This document shows positions 57,501-64,000 of a DNA stretch of 64,000 nucleotides, piece by piece. The notes under the pieces are model-generated. The model was not told the DNA's origin, made no database searches, and saw only the letters and a program-made list of their open reading frames with translations. Made by a program: the position numbers and the translations under genes. Position 1 is the stretch's first letter, and the number at the start of each line of letters is the position of its first letter. The stretch covers positions 54,707,461 through 54,771,460 of the forward strand of contig CAMZMU010000059.1 of NCBI GenBank assembly GCA_947311845.1. The letters are read 5' to 3'. Source of the DNA: Poa pratensis. Its lineage: Eukaryota > Streptophyta > Magnoliopsida > Poales > Poaceae.

Positions 57501-58928
57501 TCGGGCGGGAGAGGGAGGCTACGGGCACGTCGCCCGCGAGCTCGGCGCGGCAATGGCGGCCGCACGGGGGCTTGGGGAGCTCGTCGGTGCAGGCGACGGG
57601 GGGCCTGGCGAGGACGGCCAGCGACCGCGGGACGGTCACCGACCTCCACCGCGTCCGGGGAAGAGCTCGGCAAGGAGGGGGAGGCTACGGGTGCGGTGCT
57701 GCGAGCTCGCAGAGCTTCGACTTGCTTCGGCTACCACTCGAGCTTGAGCACAGAGCACCCCTCGATTTTCTGGATGCGCTAGGGGGGTGGAGAGGGAGTG
57801 GGGTGAGCTCTGGGAGTGGTTCAGCATCCGATGGAGGGCTCGGGGGTGGTCTTTATAGGCCAGGGAGAGGGAGATACGGGGAAGCTCCCTCATATGATCC
57901 TTCAAGGCACTGTATCGTCGGTGGAGAGGATAACGTCGGTGGAGAGGATAAGAAGGGGAGCTGGATCAGCAGTAGAGCATGAGGTTGCACTGCAGCCGGA
58001 GATTAGGCAGAGGTTTAGGGCTAAACTAGGTTTAGGTCACGCTAAAACGTGCGTCTAGAGCGCGACACGGTGACATCGCTGCGTTCCCGGTGACTCGGAG
58101 GTCCAAATGGAACAAGGTTTCCACCCCTGGGTTTATAACGATGAGAGGAACACAACCAAACAAAAATCCATGGGTATTCCATACTTTGTAAAATAGATTT
58201 TACAGAAAACCAAAAACACCGAAGGTGTTCGATGAAATGATCTTGGTCTTACACAACTCAAATAAATCCCCAAAAATTAGGCATGGGTTGTTTTGGTCAG
58301 GGAAGAGTGTCTATGGAGTTTGAGATCAATTGGATGAATAAAAAATGGGGTTTTGGTAATGTGTCCGCTAAGCCGCGTACCGGCATCGGTTTTTGGCTTA
58401 CAAAGGAAGTGGTGTAAATATTGCTCAAATGGGTTTGGCTCCAAAAGATGAAATGCAGGAAATGCCAAAATATGCATTCCCTGAATTTATCAGAATTATT
58501 GGAGGTGCCTCGCTTGGTTAAAACATTTCTAGATCAAAAGTGGCAGTTTTGAAATTATGGCCTAACTTGGAAATATTGCATTGGAGTATGCAATATTTTT
58601 TCATGGGTTGTCTTTATATGGACATGGGGTCCTCTGGTATTTTTGGTGGAATTTCTAGACCTAAGGAAATGGGCTTTCCTTTTGTAGGTGGAGAAAATGA
58701 TTAAAAGATTCCGATATTTAGGGCTAGGGTTTCTGAGAGAAAACCTAAGCACAAAAATTGTCGGGGGTGATGGACTGGTTCATGAATTTGTTGGGAAATT
58801 TTGAGAAGGCAACTACCAAGTCAAATCATTTTCAAAAGATTTGAAGAAATATTTGGGGTAAGAGGAAAAAGTTTTTCGGGGGTCGGAAAACACCACTAAA
58901 ATTGGGTTCAATTTTCGGGGTGTTTACA
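54588..58928 (+). mobile_element. 4.3-kb solo-LTR-like element (LARD type)
   Basis: It starts TGTGACACCCCTCCC and ends GGGGTGTTTACA, i.e. TG...CA with short inverted ends, and the perfect 5-bp duplication GGTAG flanks it (54583-54587 and 58929-58933). No gag or pol is seen, and the terminal sequences do not recur inside, so it is a single very long LTR rather than a full element. LTRs over 4 kb are known from Triticeae LARDs such as Sukkula; assignment to that group is a guess. The middle (57050-57990) is GC-rich and gives long but meaningless open frames. Confidence 0.7.
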
Positions 58929-59244
58929 GGTAGCTCCTTGTGTCCCTTTGGTTGCATGCTTTGATCGTGGAGAGGAAAGCTTGATCTAGACTCCGCCTGA
59001 GAAGACGATTCTCAGCCTCCTTCGCGCCCCGTGCCGAACCTAAAAAGGGGTATCCTATACTCCCGGTGTCCGTGCATCGAGACACGACACTCACCCCTCC
59101 TAGTGCCAGAGCGGCAACTAGAGGAGGCGAGGACCCGTCAATTCTTAGACGAAGTCTACAATGAAGATGCAGATGGCGCCAGCGGCGACGGCTAGGTTGA
59201 AACCCTAGGCCGCCGCCTCTCTTTCTGATAATCAGATTTACGAC

Positions 59245-59777
59245 TTGTTTCCGATGGTATCCGCGGTTAATTAAGAAAACTCCGACTTTCAAGGCATAAC
59301 CCCAGTTTATTTCCTGCCCTTCCACGATGTACCAGCGGCCAGTTTAATCTATTGGTTGACATTGGTGCGAAGTCAAAATCAAACCAAAACTATAACGCTG
59401 GTCGAGTGACACCAGACATACTCCCTCCGTTCCTAAGATGTATGTTCTAGGTGTTTCACATGTTGTGTAGATGCGTACTAAAATGAGTGAACATACACAA
59501 TAAAACGTGTCTAGATACATATGAATAATGTGAATAAAAAAAAGCTAAAACATATTACATTTTGGAATGGAGGGAGTAGCTGGCTACGCCTATAGCATTT
59601 GGACGCGGCACGTGACGAATTGGCTAGGACGATCGGTTACGTGCAAAATAATGACGCAATCTTGCTTCTTTATACAACGAGTCAATCCGGGCAGTGGACT
59701 AACCAGTCGCTGACCCTCTTTGTGCGCGCCACTCGCTCGCTTGGTGGCGCCCTTGCGGCCCTCCCATCCCAAATTAA
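59245..59777 (+). promoter_or_regulatory. Promoter region of WRKY copy 5 with a Stowaway insertion
   Basis: Blocks GGTTAATTAAGAAAACTCCG, ATTGGTTGACATTGGTGCG (W-box), GGACGCGGCACGTGACGAAT and CAGTGGACTAACCAGTCGCT match copy 0 at 1185-1560. The match is cut at CCCAAATTAA by the TIR element at 59778 and resumes at 60901. Confidence 0.65.
59421..59576. mobile_element. Stowaway MITE (Tc1/mariner type), 156 bp
   Basis: The ends are CTCCCTCCGTTCC and, inverted, CTCCCTCCATTCC, with TA duplications at 59419-59420 and 59577-59578. It lies inside the W-box region of copy 5. Confidence 0.93.
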
Positions 59778-60900
59778 GGGTGTGTTTGGTAGGCTGGGCC
59801 AACCCAGATAATCTCACCTCGTCCCACGTTTTGGTGTTTGGTAGGTCGGGTCGGCTCCTTCGGCAGTGCCCACCGCATGCGAAAACGCCCCTCAGCCCTG
59901 CCCGCTTGCGAAGCTCAGATCGAGCTTTGCACCTCAACCCTGCCGAACTCGTCCCGAAAAAATCCCACGCGAGCGTCAGGCGCCCAGCCCCCAGCGAAAA
60001 CCCTCCTCATTTCCCCCCGTCTCCTTCGTCCCACCCTCCGCCGCCTCCTCAGCCCGGCGTCGCCTCCGCCGGTTCTCAGCCCGGCGCCGCCTCCCTCCGG
60101 TCAAAGCACGGTCGAGCGACGCTGCCTCGCGCCGCCGGTCGTTTTCCTCGCGTCGCACGCCTCGCGCCGCCGAGCTCCTGCGTCGTGCCGCCGAGATCCT
60201 GCTACACGGCTCGCCCCTGTCTCGCAACGCCGAGCTCCGCACCACCAACCGCCGTCGAGGGAGACGTCCTGCAGCCCAGCGCCGCCTCCTCCAGAGCTCC
60301 TGCTCCACCAACCGCCGCCGAGCTCCTGCTCCACCAACCGGGGTCGCCGCAGCACCCCGCGCCCGACGCACCCTGCCGCCCAGCACTGCCCAGAGGCGCG
60401 ACGGCCAGAGAAAGACCGCCGCCTCCCGCGCAGCCATGAGGCGCGACGGCGGGTGCTCGGCCTCCCGGCGGTGGATGCGGAGCCACCCAGCACCCTCCCG
60501 GCGGCGGATGCGGAGCAGGAACCGAATCCTCGTCGACCGCCCGTGGAGCTCCTCTCACCGTGCCGGAGCTCCTCTCACCCAGCACCCTCCTGGCGGCCCG
60601 TGGCGGCGGCGCACGGCAGCGGCCCGTGGCGGAGTCGCACGGCGGCGGCAGTGAGCGCTCGCCGGCGCCGGTGCTCGATTCCGAGCTCAAGGCTCTCGAT
60701 TGCTTTTTATTTCTGATTGCTTTTTATTTCTGGATGGCATAGCTGAAGTCATACAACCTACCAAACACCAGCTCAACTGGGCTCGGCTCAGCTCGTACAA
60801 TCTACCAAACAGAGCAAATAAAACACACCTGTATGAGGCTGGCATGGCTAGACTGAACTTGTATGTGCTCAGATTGCCCACCCGGCTACCAAACACACCC
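59778..60900. mobile_element. TIR element, 1,123 bp, TSD TAA (Harbinger-like), GC-rich cargo
   Basis: The ends are GGGTGTGTTTGGTAG at both termini in inverted orientation, with TAA at 59775-59777 and 60901-60903. The interrupted host reads AAATTAAG / TAAGTTAACC, and the empty site is AATTAAGTCAACC in copy 0 (1556-1568). There is no transposase. The core 59860-60700 is very GC-rich with open frames in several phases, proline/arginine-rich in each, which argues against a real protein. It may carry captured exon sequence. Confidence 0.8.
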
Positions 60901-61069
60901 TAAGTTAACCATTTCATACGGGATCGATCGTCACAACCGTCACTCGCTTTGCCTACCGGAGTCTAGACGGGCGTTGGGCGTGTGCTTCGTGTAACTGGCG
61001 AGGGCGGAGCCGTTGTATGACGTGCTGGAATAATTGGACTAGCTTGGAGCACGAGCTGTTAGAGCTCAT

Positions 61070-61193
61070 AATAGAGCTCCCACCAAAGTCCCACTTATAG
61101 TTCATTTTCTGATTTCTAGTGTAAAATTTGGCACTAAATTTTACACTAGAAATCACGAAATGAACTATAAGTAGGACTTTGATGGGATCCCAC
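61070..61193. repeat. Short perfect-arm hairpin (MITE-like), about 125 bp
   Basis: The arms 61070-61130 and 61134-61193 pair with few mismatches (CACTTATAGTTCATTTTCTG with its partner near 61150-61172; CTAGTGTAAAATTT with AAATTTTACACTAG). The loop is only a few bases. It sits directly after the exon 1 scrap of copy 5. Confidence 0.75.
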
Positions 61194-61800
61194 TTTGACA
61201 CCTTAGCACACAATGGTTTGGTCCAGCGCATCACACACGAGCCAGTGACCTACCAGTCCAGATCTTTAGAGCCCAAAACCAAGTAAAGTCTCACGCCTAT
61301 CTCAACCCAAAAGATTAGTCTGGTAGGAGGAGACATTCTCACCCTTATAAGTCAGTCTCCATCTCCAACTAACGATGCAAGCGGGATGGGCCCGCCCGCC
61401 AAACCCACCTCCCGTTACTCCAGCAAAACCCACTTATCCCAGTTGTTAACTTGTTATATCCCGTTCTGCCTCGGCCTTAAAAAGGGCTGCTCCCACCTAT
61501 CCCAGTTTGTACCGCAATGCTAGCAGTAGGCAGCTTGGACGGAGCGATCGCTGGCAGCTGCATACATGCGAGCCGTTCCAATCTCTGGCTGATTTGCACA
61601 GGCTGCCATGCGGAGAGTAATTGACGGGCACCACGGGACCCGTGTGTCCCGCTTCCTGATATCCCGCTTAGTCCGTTTAGTCCCAGTGGGCAAGTGTAGA
61701 CGGGAGACGGTCATCCCGTACCAATCCCACTTGCATCCTTATCTCCAACCACAATAACAACACGACACCATAGGTGACATGTACTGAGACTGAAATGATT
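61194..61800. other. Insertion or rearranged DNA replacing WRKY exon 2
   Basis: I see no gene and no match to other WRKY units until GACACCATAGGTGACATGTA (61764-61783), which is the end of intron 2. CCCGC-rich text at 61390-61720 hints at another small element, without visible ends. Confidence 0.35.
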
Positions 61801-63083
61801 TGTGCGTGCAGAGGGTAACTCGCGCAAGCTGGTGGAGCGCAATCCTCCGTCCAATCCAGGGTTACTCATTGTCACTTACATCACCAAGCACTGCCACGCC
61901 GTGCCCAACCACATCAACGCGCTCACGGGCACCAGGCGCTACCCGCCCCATTCGCTGCTCTTGTCCGACGACGCGGACAACATGCGCGAGGATGACAGTG
62001 CCGACGTCTCGTCCTCCGTAGCTACAGACGGCACTCCGAGCTCTGGCCGCTCGTGGAGATGGAGGATATGGTTGGTACCTTTGACCAGGATTTCGACCAT
62101 TTCTCCAATGACGGTGACGACGATGTTTTCGAGTGATCGGTTTCGCTCTACACTACGAGAAACAACACCTTTCGACCAGGGCCGATTTTGCCTCTAGTCC
62201 TGGGTGGCTTAAGACCCGAGACTAGAGGGGGGCACTAGTCCCGGGTCAAACGTTTCCATTTGTCCCGGGTCGTGAGGGAGCTCTAGTCCCGGGTGGTGCG
62301 ACGACCCGGGACCATAGGTGCGTTGGCAGGGCTGCCCAGGGCGTGGGCCACGCGAGAACATCTCGTCCCGGGTCGTACCACGACCCGGGACAAGAGGTGG
62401 AGCTTTTGTCCCGGGTCGTGATATCACCCGGGACCATTGCTCGCCGTGCATCATCTTCTACCCCCGAGAGCAGCCCCTCCATTTTTCAGCTCGAGTTCAT
62501 CTTCATTTGCTCCATTGTTTCCTCTCTCTAGCTCAAGTTTATCCCCGTTTTTTCTCACTATTGTCAAGATTAGCGGCAGCCATCTATCCGAGGGTTAGCA
62601 ACTTGATCCTTTCATCCGTCATTGCCCATTTTAGCTCATTTCTTTACTAGCTTAGCTCATTGCATTTTTGTAGTGCTTGGTAGGTGTTTGATGAAATGCC
62701 TAAGTTAGGAAGTTCATTTGTTTCATATGCAATTTAAGCTAAATTAAAATATTTTTGTGTGTTCCAGTGTCGTGCTCACCGTCGTTGATCGCCCGGGTTG
62801 TCCCGTCACCGGCACCACCTCGGTAAGCATATTTCTTGAAACTTTTATTTTTAAAAATCTTAGTTGTATGATTTAGATGCATAATTATTATTTGTATTTT
62901 TTATTAGTTGTATAATTGTTTGTTATATATAGTGCCATGGTTTTGACACATGCCCACACCGGCCCTCGTCCGCTCTATTATTCGGATGTGGTATGATTGT
63001 TGTTATAACTATATATTTGTTTCGTTTTGTGTTTATGACAATCATGCCGACCAACTTGACATAGATATATTTTTATCTAGGAG

Positions 63084-63429
63084 GTAGTTGAACCGGAAAT
63101 TCCAACCGACCCTATTGTCGAGTATTTTATAAAAGAAAACAATGATTTGAAAGCAAAACTGAAAAGAAGTGAAGATCTTCGTCTCCAATGCCTAGAAGAG
63201 AACAGGAAATTGGTGTCCAAGCTTGCCGACATCGCCGATGAACACCAGTTTAAGCTTGCCGACGTCGCCGATGCTCACGAGATCAAGATGGATGTAATGC
63301 GCTTGAAGATTAAAAAATTAGAAGTTATGCCATTAGTCAAGAGGCTTGGTATCATTATGCTGTTGGTTCAGTAGTTACCTTAGTTGCGATTTTGATCGCA
63401 TTTGTTGTTGGGTTTAAATTCTTTGGATA
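63084..63429 (+). pseudogene. CACTA-borne coiled-coil/membrane protein, third copy
   Basis: The exon opens after TATCTAG and contains a longer coiled coil than the other copies (LKAKLKRSEDLRLQCLEENR, KLADIADEHQFKLADVADAH). A shift after KIKK (about 63320) separates it from the hydrophobic tail, which reads AVGSVVTLVAILIAFVVGF in the next frame and stops at TAG 63427-63429. Confidence 0.5.
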
Positions 63430-63608
63430 GTTGTATCTTGGTTTAAATGTATGTTTTATGAGAACTATGTATTACATTTGGTCACTACTGTACTTTGGTT
63501 TTAATGTGATGAACTTGTATTAATGAATATGGTCAGTTGTCTATTATGTTCGTTTACCGTAATGGGTTTTAGCATCGTGATTGCGTTTGACATACTTATA
63601 TAATGCAG

Positions 63609-64000
63609 ATGAGCCATCCATGGATGTACGCTGACCGACGCTCTAGAGAGTACATGCAGGGCGTGCAATCTTTTCTCAAAGTGGCTGAGGCGAATCAGCG
63701 GGATGGTTTTATGTTATGTCCATGCCTTAAATGTCAGAATGAGAAGGATTACCCTCGGTCACGAACCCTTCACATCCACCTGATAGAGCATGGTTTCATG
63801 CCCGGCTATAATTGTTGGACCAAGCATGGAGAAAGAGGGGTTATGATGGAAGACGAAGAAGAAGAGAACGATGACAACTACATGTACCCTGAATACGATG
63901 GTAATGCAACTGGGGAAGATGAAGATGAAGAGGTACCAGATGAGCCCATCATACATGATGAATTACGTGGGGTCATCGTTGATGCACAGAACAAAGTAGA
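63609..64000 (+). CDS. TNP2-type transposase of the second CACTA, 5' end
   Basis: Preceded by ATAATGCAG, the frame starts MSHPWMYADRRSREYMQGV and is open to the window edge. It has the Transpos_assoc Cys motif (LCPCLKCQNEKDY), HIHLIEHGFMPGYNCWTKHG and an acidic linker. It differs from the first CACTA by many substitutions but no frameshift in this part, so this copy could be intact beyond the edge. Confidence 0.75.
   Translation, partial: MSHPWMYADRRSREYMQGVQSFLKVAEANQRDGFMLCPCLKCQNEKDYPRSRTLHIHLIEHGFMPGYNCWTKHGERGVMMEDEEEENDDNYMYPEYDGNATGEDEDEEVPDEPIIHDELRGVIVDAQNKV

Larger units (their letters stand above)
60904..62150 (+). pseudogene. WRKY copy 5: exon 1 scrap and exon 3, disabled
   Basis: The 5' leader (60904-60970) matches copies 0 and 1, but the ATG is deleted (CCGGAGTCTAGACGGG for CCGGAGTCCGTGATGGACGG). 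About 45 bases of exon 1 remain (61010-61055, PLYDVLE then TAA). Exon 2 with WRKYGQK is gone, replaced by unrelated DNA. Exon 3 begins at 61812 after GTGCAG, lacks the [12 protein letters not shown] segment, and then reads RKLVERNPPSNPGLLIVTYI, ITKHCHAVPNHINALTG. A frameshift near 62030 precedes the acidic tail, which ends in TGA at 62134-62136. A CACTA element is inserted at 62151. No function is possible as a WRKY factor. Confidence 0.85.
62151..64000 (+). mobile_element. Second CACTA element, left part, running off the window
   Basis: It starts CACTACGAGAAACAACACC immediately after CTA at the 3' end of WRKY copy 5. Subterminal repeats CTAGTCCCGGGT and inverse forms fill 62190-62440. Its inside parallels 39380-40900 of the large CACTA (AGGGTTAGCAAC, ATCTAGGAGGTAGTTGAACC, ATAATGCAGATGAGCCATCC), so it is the same family with about 10-15 percent divergence by eye. 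The right end lies outside. Confidence 0.85.

Noticed and set aside
57050..57982. Frames of 150-270 codons on both strands
   Set aside because: Lie in the GC-rich core of the solo-LTR-like element and show only Arg/Gly/Ala/Pro-rich text.
59838..60716. Long proline/arginine-rich open frames
   Set aside because: Open in several phases and inside a TIR element; explained by GC-rich composition, with no conserved motif.
1..64000. tRNA, rRNA or organellar insertion
   Set aside because: No stretch matched the landmarks of these genes on reading; a dedicated scan could still find a short one.

Overview
This is plant nuclear DNA, most likely from a Triticeae grass (wheat, Aegilops or barley type). 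The evidence is GC-rich exons, Stowaway and CACTA elements, Helitrons with CTAG ends, LARD-like LTR material and deep transposon nesting. Gene content is low. The species is inferred, not proven.

The host locus is a decaying tandem array of one WRKY transcription-factor gene (group IIe, WRKY22/27/29-like). Copy 1 (1868-2921) is broken by a nonsense codon and frameshifts. Copy 2 (5168-6237) has three intact exons, splice sites and zinc ligands, and is the only convincing functional gene of the family here. Copy 3 (about 14219-15221) lost its start codon and N-terminus through a deletion, has a MULE in its promoter and lacks one zinc-binding Cys. Copy 4 (about 28249-29250) is the duplicate of copy 3. 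Copy 5 (60904-62150) keeps only scraps of exon 1 and exon 3. A further truncated promoter copy lies at 1196-1680. At the left edge (1-525, minus) is the 5' part of an unrelated small coiled-coil gene.

The most important structural fact is a 14-kb near-identical direct duplication, 13542-27564 and 27578-41567. Its two copies meet exactly at a 13-base N gap. The first copy ends at the gap and the second begins at it, which is what two overlapping contig ends would give if scaffolded without merging. The duplication, and with it WRKY copy 4, the second Helitron pair and the truncated first CACTA, is therefore probably an assembly artefact.

Transposons fill the rest. A Helitron (6450-11318) in the 3' flank of copy 2 carries a citrate-synthase gene fragment; it was hit by a poly(A) retroelement (7262-9649), which was hit in turn by a small CACTA element (7505-8785), and every junction is readable. 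Downstream of copy 3, a minus-strand LINE appears to have inserted with a 12-bp target duplication and then been split by about 35 kb of nested DNA: a 0.8-kb tandem repeat with two oppositely oriented Helitrons, and an 11.6-kb CACTA (39049-50692, TSD TGT) carrying decayed TNP2-type transposase and Ulp1-protease-type genes. The right third holds a 4.3-kb solo-LTR-like element (54588-58928, TSD GGTAG) inside another LTR, a Stowaway MITE, a 1.1-kb TIR element (TSD TAA), and a second CACTA (62151 to beyond the window) inserted at the 3' end of WRKY copy 5. I found no rRNA, tRNA or CRISPR.
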